Positions 26,565 to 35,377 are shown, counted from the stretch's first letter. The stretch: 38,771 bases of DNA from Flavobacterium muglaense (GCF_014305155.1 NZ_JACRUK010000027.1:10055-48825), one strand, 5' to 3'. Program-made: numbers and translations. The notes: generated from the letters alone by a model not told the origin.

Positions 26565-29149
26565 TGGGCGATAATAAAAAATTACACTTCAAAACTAACA
26601 TTCAACTAAAAAGCATTATTGGTAAAGATCTTATCAATGATGATAATATTGCTATTTTAGAATTAGTTAAGAATTCATTTGACGCAGATGCTAAAAAAGT
26701 TGAAGTTCAATATTTTAATCTTAAAAAAAATGATGATAAAATAACGGATTATTTTACTGATTTAACATCTAGGCTTATTATAAAGGATAATGGGCTTGGA
26801 ATGAGTTTTGACGAAATTAATGATAAATGGTTGAATATTGCCTACTCTGAAAAAAAAACAAATAATCGTCAACATAATAGAATGATGGCGGGTGCAAAAG
26901 GAGTAGGAAGATTTTCTTGCGATAGATTAGGAGAGTTTTTGAATCTATATACAAAAAAGCAAAACTCCAATGATTATTTACTCTTAAAAATTGATTGGAA
27001 AAAATTTGAAATAGATGATAATACTAAAGAAATTCAAAGTATTGAGTTGGATTATAACTTGATAACAGCTGCTGAATTAGAACAACGTAATATCAAGCCT
27101 TTCAATCAAGGTGTACTTCTGGAAATTATTAAACTAAGAAGTAATTGGGTTTATGAAACAAAAGATGCAAAAAACTGGAATACTGAAAAACTAGTCAATC
27201 TTAAAAAATATCTTGAAAAATTAATAAATCCAAATCAAGCTTTTGAGAAAAATGATTTTGGAATTTTTTTAGGCGCACCTGAATTTATAGAAGAAAATAA
27301 TAAAAAAGATGATCATGAAAAGTTTATTGGTAAAATTGAAAATACAATTTTTGAAAAGTTAGATTTTAAGACAACAAGTGTTGAGAGTGAAATCATAGAA
27401 AACGGCAAAGTTATTTTTACAACTTTAAAAGATAAAGGAGAAACCATATTTTGGATAAAGGAGAAAAATAGTTTTTACCCAGAAATAAAGAATATTAAAA
27501 TCATTTTATATTATTTAAATACATACACCAAATCATTTTTTACTAAACAAACAGGTGTGCGTCCTGTAGATTATGGGTCTATATATCTGTTTTTTAATGG
27601 ATTTAGAGTCCCTCCATATGGTGAAGACGGAAATGATTGGTTGGGTTTAGAACAAAGAAAAGGTCAAGGCTACGCTAGATTCTTAGGGACTAGAGATCTG
27701 GTGGGAAGAATTGAGATTTTAGACGATAATAATGATTTTCAAATTGTATCAAGTAGAGAGGGTGTAAGGAGAGATGAAAGTTATAAAGCATTGGTACAAA
27801 GTGACGGTTATTTTTTTAAATCTTTTAAAAGATTAGAAAAATATATCGTTGATGGTCTTTCCTGGGACAGTTCTTTTTATGAAAAAAATGATCCTAAATT
27901 AAAAGAAATTGAAGGTAAAATTATAAAAGGCGATATTAATGAGAATGAATTAATCTTCAGAGAGGATGATACTACAAAAAAAAGGAGGGTTTACGAAACT
28001 ATTCATTCAATAATTTCTGCAAAAGCAGATAATGTTATTGAATTATATATAAATGAAGATTTAATTTTAAATAAAATTGAGGAAGAAAAATTAAACGCTG
28101 AAAGAGAATTTGAAAAATTAATATTAGATTTTGAAAATAAAAAAATTGATGGGGATACTTTAAATCGGATTCTTCAAAAAAAAGCAATTGAAAATAAAGA
28201 TCTTGAAAAGCAAATTAATGATTTATCAAAATATAAAACGACTGACGCAACTACGAAAGCAATTTTAGAGTTACAATTGTTTCAAAAAACAATAGAAAAC
28301 CAAACCAAAATAATTGAGGACTTAAAAAATCAATTAGAAAATGAAAGGATTGAAAGAGAAAAGCAAGAAAAACTGATTAAAGATTTAACTTTTGGTAAGG
28401 AAATAGCAGAAACTAAAGTTGTGGAAGCTGTAAAAGAAATTGAAAAAAAAAACCAAGAACTAACGATTGAAAAATTAAAGACAGAGTTTTATAAAAAACA
28501 ATCGTCGTCAGAAACGGATGCATTAATACATCATGTTAAAAATAATAATCTTCAAATAAAAGATGCTGTTTCAAATATCATAGCAGAATTAAACAATCCA
28601 AATTTAGGTATTATAGAAATTAAGAATTTAATTTTAGAACCTTTGTATAGAATTTTACAGTATAATAATAAATCATTAAAAGCAGCAGACTTAATTTTGC
28701 AAAGCGATTTAGAAAAAGCTGATGCACAGAAAATAAATTTACCTTCATTTATAGAAGGTTATTTTCAAAATAACAATTTTAACATAAAAATAAATTTCTC
28801 CAAAACAGTTAATAATTTTCAAATAATAGGTAGTAAGCTAGATTTGGCTTTAATTTTTGATAATTTAATTGATAATTCAAAAAAATGGAGTTCAGAAAAT
28901 ATTTATATAAAATTAAAAATTGAAAATAATTGTGGTGTTCTAATTTTTTATGACGATGGTAAGGGTTTAGATTCTAAATTCACGAAAAATTCAGATGATA
29001 TTTTTAAATTTAAACAAACTGCTAAACATGAAGGTACTGGATTTGGTTTGTATCTAGTAAGAGAGTCATTGTTAAAGATGAATGCAGAGATAAATATAGA
29101 ACAACCAATAAACAATAAAGGGATGAATTTTAAAATGACTTTCAAATAA
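26564..29149 (+). CDS. Dual-GHKL ATPase: MORC/Hsp90-like N-terminus and histidine-kinase-like C-terminus
   Basis: An 861-aa cytoplasmic protein with two ATP-binding modules of the GHKL type. The first (about 20-160) has N-box ELVKNSFDAD (N38, D40), DNGLGM (75-80) and AGAKGVGRFS (109-118), as in MORC, Hsp90 and MutL. A middle region follows, then a long coiled coil (about 490-650). Next is ALIHHVKNNNLQI with two His (656, 657), resembling a HisKA_2 phosphoacceptor helix. The second ATPase has DNLIDNS (766-772), DDGKGL and GTGFGLYLV (from 824). No membrane segment is seen, so the signal is internal. The next gene encodes a receiver, so phosphotransfer is likely. The sequence is visibly richer in A and T than the methyltransferase. 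Confidence 0.8.
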   Translation: MGDNKKLHFKTNIQLKSIIGKDLINDDNIAILELVKNSFDADAKKVEVQYFNLKKNDDKITDYFTDLTSRLIIKDNGLGMSFDEINDKWLNIAYSEKKTNNRQHNRMMAGAKGVGRFSCDRLGEFLNLYTKKQNSNDYLLLKIDWKKFEIDDNTKEIQSIELDYNLITAAELEQRNIKPFNQGVLLEIIKLRSNWVYETKDAKNWNTEKLVNLKKYLEKLINPNQAFEKNDFGIFLGAPEFIEENNKKDDHEKFIGKIENTIFEKLDFKTTSVESEIIENGKVIFTTLKDKGETIFWIKEKNSFYPEIKNIKIILYYLNTYTKSFFTKQTGVRPVDYGSIYLFFNGFRVPPYGEDGNDWLGLEQRKGQGYARFLGTRDLVGRIEILDDNNDFQIVSSREGVRRDESYKALVQSDGYFFKSFKRLEKYIVDGLSWDSSFYEKNDPKLKEIEGKIIKGDINENELIFREDDTTKKRRVYETIHSIISAKADNVIELYINEDLILNKIEEEKLNAEREFEKLILDFENKKIDGDTLNRILQKKAIENKDLEKQINDLSKYKTTDATTKAILELQLFQKTIENQTKIIEDLKNQLENERIEREKQEKLIKDLTFGKEIAETKVVEAVKEIEKKNQELTIEKLKTEFYKKQSSSETDALIHHVKNNNLQIKDAVSNIIAELNNPNLGIIEIKNLILEPLYRILQYNNKSLKAADLILQSDLEKADAQKINLPSFIEGYFQNNNFNIKINFSKTVNNFQIIGSKLDLALIFDNLIDNSKKWSSENIYIKLKIENNCGVLIFYDDGKGLDSKFTKNSDDIFKFKQTAKHEGTGFGLYLVRESLLKMNAEINIEQPINNKGMNFKMTFK

Positions 29150-29845
29150 ATGATACAAAAGCATCTTATATTAGTTGACGAACAACCTCAAACCTCAACA
29201 TTAGAAAAAATTAAAGGAATATTGAGGAGAGATGGGATAGATTTAATCTATAAAGAAATTAATCCTGTAAATTATCAAAAAAGAGATGTAAATGGAGATT
29301 TGGATTTCGACGTAGAAAATTTTAAAAAAGCAATTATAGAAATAGAATTTTTTAGAATATCAGGTTTGATATTATGTGATTATAATTTAATAGCAGATGT
29401 TGTTAGTGGTTATGATATAATTAAAATAATTAGGGAGTTAAATTACAATAGTAAAAAGAAAATAATACTTTATTCGGCAGAAATAGAAGGGGTTATTTCT
29501 GATGTTTTAACTAAAGAGAAAGATTTTGAAAAACAAAAGGATAGTTTAGCTAAATTAATAAGTTATAACATCGAGTTTATCAAAAGAGATGGATACGATC
29601 AAGAAGTAATTAAGCATATTAAAAAAGAACCAGAATTTGATTTTGAAACTGAACTCATAAAGTGGTTTCATAAGAGAGATCATGATGTATTTAACTATTT
29701 GTTTCCAAAATACAAAGGAAGAAGTTTTGGATCAATTGCAATAGAGCTTGAAAGTAAAAATGCAGTAAGTGTGGAATTTAAAAAGGAACTTATAGAGCAA
29801 ATAATATCTTATTTATCGGCTTTAAATGACTTGCAAGATGCTTAA
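29150..29845 (+). CDS. Receiver-domain protein with unknown C-terminal helical region
   Basis: A 231-aa protein starting directly after the previous stop. The first 150 residues form a receiver-like fold with all phosphorylation residues in order: D10-E11 acidic pocket (LILVDEQP), phosphoacceptor D77 (LILCDYNL), S109 (ILYSAE) and K145 (FIKRDG). The stretch between D11 and D77 is longer than in classic receivers. The last 80 residues (from about EPEFDFETELIKWF) are helical with no DNA-binding motif that I recognise. It is the natural phosphate acceptor of the kinase-like protein upstream and may control the protease candidate it overlaps by 8 bases. Confidence 0.75.
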   Translation: MIQKHLILVDEQPQTSTLEKIKGILRRDGIDLIYKEINPVNYQKRDVNGDLDFDVENFKKAIIEIEFFRISGLILCDYNLIADVVSGYDIIKIIRELNYNSKKKIILYSAEIEGVISDVLTKEKDFEKQKDSLAKLISYNIEFIKRDGYDQEVIKHIKKEPEFDFETELIKWFHKRDHDVFNYLFPKYKGRSFGSIAIELESKNAVSVEFKKELIEQIISYLSALNDLQDA

Positions 29846-30566
29846 AGTGTATTGTATATATCCAGAAGATAAACTTTACTCGTTAAAATTCCTTAATAGG
29901 GTAAATACATATTTTTTAAATAGGATAAGAGATAATTGGCATTGTTATAAAGTAAAGACCAATGATTATGATCATAGTAAATGTATTGATTCTGCAGTAG
30001 CGAGTAACTCTAAGTTTATTCTTTTTATGGGGCACGGTAGAAGTGATTGCCTTTTTGGGTCATGTACGGGTGAACCAGATGAGTTTATGAGTTTTGATGC
30101 AATGATTGAACAGAATTTAATATCTTACAGGAATGAAAATTTTATCAATTTAGACAACATTAGTAAATTTAAAAATAAAATTTTTTTTAGCTTTTCTTGT
30201 AATTCTAATGTTAATTCTAAAAATAGTATTGGTAGAGCTGCAATTGAAAGCGGCGTCCTTTCATTTATTGGATTTGGGGATATTCCAACAGATTATTTAG
30301 ATACAAATGACATTCCTTTAAAGGCAATTTCGATCTTTAAAGGAATTATAACATCAATTATAAAAAAATGCATACTTAAATCGATTGAGTTTAATTATTC
30401 GGTTCAAAGCTTAGTTGATCTTATTAAGCTTGACACAGCAAAAAAAATTCATCAACTAATATTGTATTCAAATTATAGACATAAGGATAAAGTAATTGAA
30501 AATTTATATTTGTTTAAAAATGAAATAACAATCTTTGGAGATGCTATGGCTAAAACTTGTGCTTAA
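29838..30566 (+). CDS. CHAT/caspase-like cysteine protease candidate
   Basis: A 242-aa protein. The segment FILFMGHGRSDCLFGS places H66 in the GHG context of CHAT and other clan CD proteases. Then KIFFSFSCNSN gives C121, in the hydrophobic-strand plus CNS context typical of the CHAT nucleophile, followed by AIESGVLSFIGFGD, another usual block. I infer a His-Cys dyad protease. The C-terminal 90 residues are unassigned and could recognise a partner or substrate. The start at 29838 (MLKVYCIYP) overlaps the receiver gene by 8 bases; a start at 29826 would add four residues. It is an unusual member of a restriction-modification operon and a likely effector. Confidence 0.68.
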   Translation: MLKVYCIYPEDKLYSLKFLNRVNTYFLNRIRDNWHCYKVKTNDYDHSKCIDSAVASNSKFILFMGHGRSDCLFGSCTGEPDEFMSFDAMIEQNLISYRNENFINLDNISKFKNKIFFSFSCNSNVNSKNSIGRAAIESGVLSFIGFGDIPTDYLDTNDIPLKAISIFKGIITSIIKKCILKSIEFNYSVQSLVDLIKLDTAKKIHQLILYSNYRHKDKVIENLYLFKNEITIFGDAMAKTCA

Positions 30567-30575
30567 TTTCAATTT

Positions 30576-31349
30576 ATGATTCGTAACCTCTGGACAAAAG
30601 AAGAATTAATTCTTGCCTTTAATTTGTACTTGAAAATTCCTTTCGGGAAAATGCACAGTACAAATAAAGACATCATTCATCTTGCCGGTTTAATAGATCG
30701 TACTCCTAGCTCTATTGCTCTGCGTTTAGTAAACTTTGCTAGCGTTGACCCTGCACTTCAAGCAAGAGGAATTAAAGGCATGAATGGCGGGACAAAAATT
30801 GTACAACCTATTTGGGACGAGTATTTCCATAATCAAGAGGAGTTAATTTTTCAAAGCGAAATCATACTAGCTCAAAAAGAAAACATTTCAATTGAGGAAA
30901 AGTACAACGATCTCTTTTTAGGATTGAAAGATGTAAAAGGAGAAACAAAAATACGAGAAGTAAAAACGAGAGTCAATCAATCGGTATTTAGACAAATGAT
31001 TCTCGCTAATTACAGTACAAAATGTGCTATAACAGGAATTGATATTCCAGAGTTATTATTAGCAAGCCATATTGTCCCTTGGTCAATAAATGAAAATGAA
31101 AGATTAAATCCTGAAAATGGTATTTGTCTTTCGGCTCTTTACGATAAAGCATTTGATAAAGGTTTAATTGGTATCAATCAAAACTATCAAGTCGTTTTAT
31201 CTATGAGTTTGAAAAAGAAAACAAAATCTAGTTTCTATCAAACTCATTTTGGAGCAATTGAAAACTTAAAAATCACAGAACCCATTAAGTATTTGCCTCG
31301 ACCAGAATTTCTAGAATTTCACATGGACACTATTTTCGATAAAAGATAA
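30576..31349 (+). CDS. HNH endonuclease with N-terminal SANT/Myb-like region
   Basis: A 257-aa nuclease. Residues about 1-70 (LWTKEELILAFNLYLKIPFG ... DRTPSSIALRLVNFASVDP) form the helical DNA-binding-like region often found before HNH_2-type domains. Residues about 140-215 form the HNH core: CAITG, SHIVPW (His), then NPENGICLSALYDKAFDKGL with the central Asn. Such proteins are common as restriction enzymes next to C5 methyltransferases. It is the last gene of the operon, 9 bases after the protease candidate. It looks less AT-rich than the three middle genes and more like the methyltransferase, as if the pair formed the original R-M unit. Confidence 0.88.
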   Translation: MIRNLWTKEELILAFNLYLKIPFGKMHSTNKDIIHLAGLIDRTPSSIALRLVNFASVDPALQARGIKGMNGGTKIVQPIWDEYFHNQEELIFQSEIILAQKENISIEEKYNDLFLGLKDVKGETKIREVKTRVNQSVFRQMILANYSTKCAITGIDIPELLLASHIVPWSINENERLNPENGICLSALYDKAFDKGLIGINQNYQVVLSMSLKKKTKSSFYQTHFGAIENLKITEPIKYLPRPEFLEFHMDTIFDKR

Positions 31350-31603
31350 ATTACCCAATCAATATCTTTTTTCAATCCACCCACTTCCCTATTCCTTATT
31401 CCATTTAAAACCAAATAAATTCCGTATCTTTAGCTTAAAACGCTTTTATGTGGTATAAATTTAAATATTGGTGCAGTTCATTAACGCTAAACGGTTTGTA
31501 TTTTGACCTCCGCCTTAGCAGTACCAATTACATTAGAGTTCGTATTTTATAACAACCAAGCACTCAATAGTACAATAGTGCTACAAATCGCTTCCCAACT
31601 GTT

Positions 31604-32023
31604 TTAATACAAAGAAGACTCACCCGCTTTTAGCACCACCCATTTTTTATCACTATTCAATTTAAAAGTACCAATGTGCTCTTTATTCCACTCCTGCGGA
31701 CTTATCAAAGACAAAAAGTTTACTCCCGAAGCATCGCGGTACAAATGGTAGATTTCGCCTATTACGGGCTCAAACGAGAACTTGGCACTATAGACCAGTT
31801 CGTTCCATTCGTATTCTTCCATTAGTTTTTGGTACTGTAATTTGAGTTCGTTGAATTTATTACCTAGCTCTTTGTTTACATTTTCAATTCCGCGGCTTTT
31901 CCAGGACACTACATCATCAATGCGTATTGCTGGCGCACCTACATTAGTCGCATACGGCAATACATTGGCATTAAATCCTTCATCAACGGTGTAGACTACA
32001 TTATCTGGTTTTTTGGCACTCAT
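31604..32023 (-). CDS. DUF2452 family protein
   Basis: A 139-aa cytoplasmic-type protein from the chosen start MSAKKPDNVVYTVDEG. It has the DUF2452 pattern PYATNVGAPAI, a central amphipathic helix (KFNELKLQYQKLMEEYEWNE split over two segments) and a C-terminal beta part (EIYHLYRD, LSLISPQEW). Function is unknown. A longer frame begins at 32110, but a full consensus promoter at 32098-32127 would start transcription downstream of that ATG, so 32023 is preferred. Confidence 0.85.
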   Translation of the reverse strand: MSAKKPDNVVYTVDEGFNANVLPYATNVGAPAIRIDDVVSWKSRGIENVNKELGNKFNELKLQYQKLMEEYEWNELVYSAKFSFEPVIGEIYHLYRDASGVNFLSLISPQEWNKEHIGTFKLNSDKKWVVLKAGESSLY

Positions 32024-32097
32024 CTTGATCTCTTTTAGCAGGGTCACTTTTGCGAAAGCGAAACCTTTATGATTTATTTTGTTTATCAATTTTAAAG

Positions 32098-32127
32098 CAA
32101 AGTTAAACAAAAATAATACAACAGCAA
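32098..32127 (-). promoter_or_regulatory. Promoter of the DUF2452 gene
   Basis: On the minus strand: TTG (32127-32125), 19-bp spacer, TAACTTTG (32105-32098), an exact consensus match. It gives a leader of about 70 bases before the ATG at 32023. Confidence 0.7.
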
Positions 32128-32238
32128 TAGCAAACCATCACAATAGCGTATAATCAATAATGATCTGTCAAAAAAATTGGTTTGTTATTTGACTTTTTTC
32201 TATTTTAATTTTAGATATTTACATTAAAATACACCAAC

Positions 32239-32628
32239 ATGGTACGAAGAACGTTTATTGGATCGGCAGCATTAGTAGGTATTGCAGGCCTTTTTGGATT
32301 TGCAAAACCACAGCCAGAAAAGCCTTTATTGCATCACGTGTTTTTTTGGCTACAGCATCCAGAATCAACAACTGATCAACAACAATTGATTGCCGGTTTA
32401 CAAACCTTGGCCGCCATACCTTCTATAAAACAAATACATATTGGGACACTGGCTTCTACCGAAAAACGTGATGTGGTGGATACTTCTTGGGACGTATCTG
32501 AGCTGCTGTTTTTTGATGATGCCGCTGGACAAAAAATCTATCAGGATCATCCCATTCATCTTGAATTTGTCAAAAACTGTTCTCATTTATGGAAAAAAGT
32601 ACTGGTTTATGATGCTACAGATGTATAA
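32239..32628 (+). CDS. Dabb (stress-responsive alpha/beta-barrel) family protein, exported
   Basis: A 129-aa protein with an N-terminal RRTFIGSAALVGIAGLFG segment that looks like a short twin-arginine signal, then a small ferredoxin-like Dabb domain (about 30-125). LLHHVFFWLQHP opens the domain, and DHPIHLEFVKNCSHLWKKVLVYD is its last block. Dabb domains dimerise; some bind or convert small aromatic compounds, but this member's role is unknown. It is 87 bp before the PepSY gene on the same strand and may share its transcript. Confidence 0.85.
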   Translation: MVRRTFIGSAALVGIAGLFGFAKPQPEKPLLHHVFFWLQHPESTTDQQQLIAGLQTLAAIPSIKQIHIGTLASTEKRDVVDTSWDVSELLFFDDAAGQKIYQDHPIHLEFVKNCSHLWKKVLVYDATDV

Positions 32629-32715
32629 AAATCAAAGCTCCATTAAACCTTAACCCTATTTTAGAGTCTTACTCTTTTCGACCAAAATAAAAATTAAACT
32701 GTTTACCTTATACTT

Positions 32716-33231
32716 ATGTCAAAAAAATTAACTGTTAGTACTACGATGCGTATTGTTCATCGCTATTTGGGATTTTTCTTAGCCGGAATTATGGCTGTTT
32801 ACGCATTGAGCGGCATTGTACTGATCTTTAGAGATACTAGTTTTCTAAAAAATGAAAAACAAATCGTTAAAACCGTTGCGCCAAACGCTACCGAAGAAAA
32901 ACTAGGCAAACTACTAGAAGTTAAACGCTTGAAAGTAGACCGTGAAGAAGGCGATGTACTGTACTTTAAAGACGGAACCTACAATAAAAAAACAGGCGTG
33001 GCCAACTATAAAACCAAAGAGCTTCCTGTGATTCTAGAAAAAATGGAACATTTGCATAAAGCAAAAACTGGAGATCCATTATTCTTCTTGAATGTGTTTT
33101 TTGGACTGTCTCTTTTATTCTTTGTATTATCTTCTTTTTGGATGTTCATGCCAAAAACTTCCATATTTAAAAAAGGACTCTACTTTACCGCAGCAGGTAT
33201 TGTATTGACTGTAATTTTGTTGTTTGTATAA
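32716..33231 (+). CDS. PepSY-associated membrane protein
   Basis: A 171-aa protein with a first membrane helix (about 14-36, after RIVHRYLGF), a periplasmic PepSY-like region (about 45-120) and two more membrane helices near the C-terminus. The RxxHRYLG start and HLHKAKTGDP segment are typical of PepSY_TM proteins, which in other bacteria accompany iron uptake or reductase systems; no such partner is next to it here. It ends before a clear terminator. Confidence 0.82.
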   Translation: MSKKLTVSTTMRIVHRYLGFFLAGIMAVYALSGIVLIFRDTSFLKNEKQIVKTVAPNATEEKLGKLLEVKRLKVDREEGDVLYFKDGTYNKKTGVANYKTKELPVILEKMEHLHKAKTGDPLFFLNVFFGLSLLFFVLSSFWMFMPKTSIFKKGLYFTAAGIVLTVILLFV

Positions 33232-33280
33232 ATCTAAATTATTAATTCAGAACTGATTTCAATACGTATAGAAGTTACAA

Positions 33281-33307
33281 AAGCCCAACAATGTTGGGCT
33301 TTTTTTA
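33281..33307 (+). terminator. Rho-independent terminator after the PepSY gene
   Basis: AAGCCCAA (33281-33288), loop CAATG, TTGGGCTT (33294-33301), then a T-run. It lies between the convergent PepSY and histidine-kinase genes. Confidence 0.9.
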
Positions 33308-33337
33308 TATCAAATACGGAATTACAATAAGTAAAGT

Positions 33338-35377
33338 TTACGCTACGCTCGACAATGGTAAAGTAAAAACAAAGGCGCTTCCTTGATTCAAAACGCTGGA
33401 AACAGTGATTTTTCCGCCTAGTTTTTCAACAAAATCTTTACAAAGTACAAGCCCTAACCCCATGCCGCTTTCATTGTTCGTACCTACTTTTGATTTTTTA
33501 TAATCAACCGTAAAAAGGGTGCTCATTTCCTCGGCCGTCATTCCTTTGCCTTGGTCAATAACCGCTATTTCTACAACATCATTCTTTAACTCACTTTTAA
33601 TTTGGATTGAACCTTTCGAATATGAAAACTTAATCGCATTCGAAATCAAATTACGAATAATGGTAGCAAGCTTATTTTTATCGGTCACTACATTCAATCG
33701 ATCATCTACCTGATTGTTGATTTGAATTTCCTTTTGCAAGGCTTGTACTTCCAGCAATTTTAACTCATCGTTGATCAATTGATGAATCGATAAATTTTTA
33801 ATTTTCACGCCATTGTCTTGATCAATCGCCCAGACTAAAACATCATTTAAAATCGAAGAAGCTTTAGTAGCCGAGTCTTTTATTACATTCAAGAAAACAG
33901 TTTGTTCATTGTCTGCTTCTTCTTTATTGTTTTGCAACATCAAGTCTGTAAATCCTTCAATGGAACTCAACGGGTTTTTTAAATCGTGCGCAATAATCTT
34001 AAATAATTTGTTCTTGGTATTGTTCAAGTCATTCAAGTGATCGTTTTGTACCTGAATGTCGTCTTTCATCTTAGAAACCTGATCCGACTTAATTTTTAGC
34101 AAATCATACACCCTATGTTTGGCTTTTTGCTGTATAAAAAGAACTACAACAAACAAAATAAGAATCAAACTGATAAATAACAAAAAGTACGATAAGTCCT
34201 TTTTGGACTCCAGCTTCAAAGCAGCATTCTCGTTTTTAATGGTCAGTTCATTGATCTCAAATTGCGATTTTTCTAGCTCGGTAATACTTTGAAAAACCTG
34301 CATCTTTTTTTGATTGCTGTTGTCTAATATGCGTTCTCGAATGGCAATGTATTCATTTTTGTATTGTAAGGCTTGTGGTAGTTTCTTGGACTTTTCATAC
34401 GTATTTGAAAGAATCAATATACTTTCGGATTGAATCTCCATGTCTCCAAATGCTTTTGCTTCGGCCAAACTTTTTTGCGCATAAATGATAGCCTCCTTGT
34501 ATAAATTTTGTTTGAACTTCACTTCGGCTATATTCAAATACACAAAAGCATTTATATCACTGCCATCTATGGCGTTAGAAAGCAATAACGCTTTATCAAA
34601 ATAAGACATTGCCGTTTCATACTGCTCTAGTTCGATATAACAATCTCCTATGTTATTGTAATTGATGGCTAGATTGTAATTGTCTTTTTCCTGCTTTAAA
34701 GTTACTAGTGATTTATTGTATAGCGCTAAACCTTTCTCGATACTTTCATGGTCAGCCACTACATTAGCAAGGTTGATGTAACAAGATGAAATCCCACTAT
34801 ATTCTTTGTGTTTTTTAAAAATAGCCAAGGCTTTGTTGAAATAGTCTATGGCAACTTTGTAATTTTTATCGCTATAAATCGTCCCTATCCCGTCGTAACA
34901 GTAGGCAATTCCTATTTCGTTATTGTCTTTTTTGTACAAATTTAAAGCTCGTAAATAATACTTGAAAGCAATATCATCCGAGTAAACAAACAAATAGCAT
35001 TCGCCCAAATAAAAATTAATATCACTTAAACTCTTGCTGTCTTTAAAAAACGGTAAGGCTTTATTGAATTTCTTGATAGCCTCAAAATACTTGAAATTAT
35101 TGCGGTAGTACAGGCCGTTTCTATAAAAAACTTTGGCCAATTGCTGTTGTGATTTTAAGTCTAATGCCGCTTTGATGGCCTTATTAAAAACCACTTGCGC
35201 AGCATCTACGGTAGTAATGGGATATTTTTCGGCTTCATTTAGATACGCATCTATCACTAAAGTATCTTTAGCAAAGGTTTTACTGGATTGTAAACGGCTA
35301 TCCTCTTGATCCACAGTTTGCCCTATGGCAAAAGGAGTAGATAGCAACAACAAGATTAAAAAAACTAGCTTTTTCAT
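33338..35377 (-). CDS. TPR-domain sensor histidine kinase
   Basis: About 679 aa from the chosen start MKKLVFLILLLLSTPFAIGQ, a signal peptide. A periplasmic array of about eight TPR-like repeats follows (for example KEYSGISSCYINLANV, YNLAINYNNIGDCYIELEQY), then one membrane helix (LLFISLILILFVVVLF), a coiled coil, the H-box KIIAHDLKNPLSSIEGF, the N-box RNLISNAIKFS, the G1 box DQGKGM and the G2 box GMGLGLVL. A further 17 codons upstream, to 35428, would put a basic segment before the signal and is less likely. No response regulator is next to it, so its partner is elsewhere. Confidence 0.92.
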   Translation of the reverse strand: MKKLVFLILLLLSTPFAIGQTVDQEDSRLQSSKTFAKDTLVIDAYLNEAEKYPITTVDAAQVVFNKAIKAALDLKSQQQLAKVFYRNGLYYRNNFKYFEAIKKFNKALPFFKDSKSLSDINFYLGECYLFVYSDDIAFKYYLRALNLYKKDNNEIGIAYCYDGIGTIYSDKNYKVAIDYFNKALAIFKKHKEYSGISSCYINLANVVADHESIEKGLALYNKSLVTLKQEKDNYNLAINYNNIGDCYIELEQYETAMSYFDKALLLSNAIDGSDINAFVYLNIAEVKFKQNLYKEAIIYAQKSLAEAKAFGDMEIQSESILILSNTYEKSKKLPQALQYKNEYIAIRERILDNSNQKKMQVFQSITELEKSQFEINELTIKNENAALKLESKKDLSYFLLFISLILILFVVVLFIQQKAKHRVYDLLKIKSDQVSKMKDDIQVQNDHLNDLNNTKNKLFKIIAHDLKNPLSSIEGFTDLMLQNNKEEADNEQTVFLNVIKDSATKASSILNDVLVWAIDQDNGVKIKNLSIHQLINDELKLLEVQALQKEIQINNQVDDRLNVVTDKNKLATIIRNLISNAIKFSYSKGSIQIKSELKNDVVEIAVIDQGKGMTAEEMSTLFTVDYKKSKVGTNNESGMGLGLVLCKDFVEKLGGKITVSSVLNQGSAFVFTLPLSSVA

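Noticed and set aside
25344..31349. tRNA-integrated genomic island with att sites
   Set aside because: The operon is close to tRNA-Asn, but no integrase is present and no copy of the tRNA 3' end was found beyond the operon (31350-31603).
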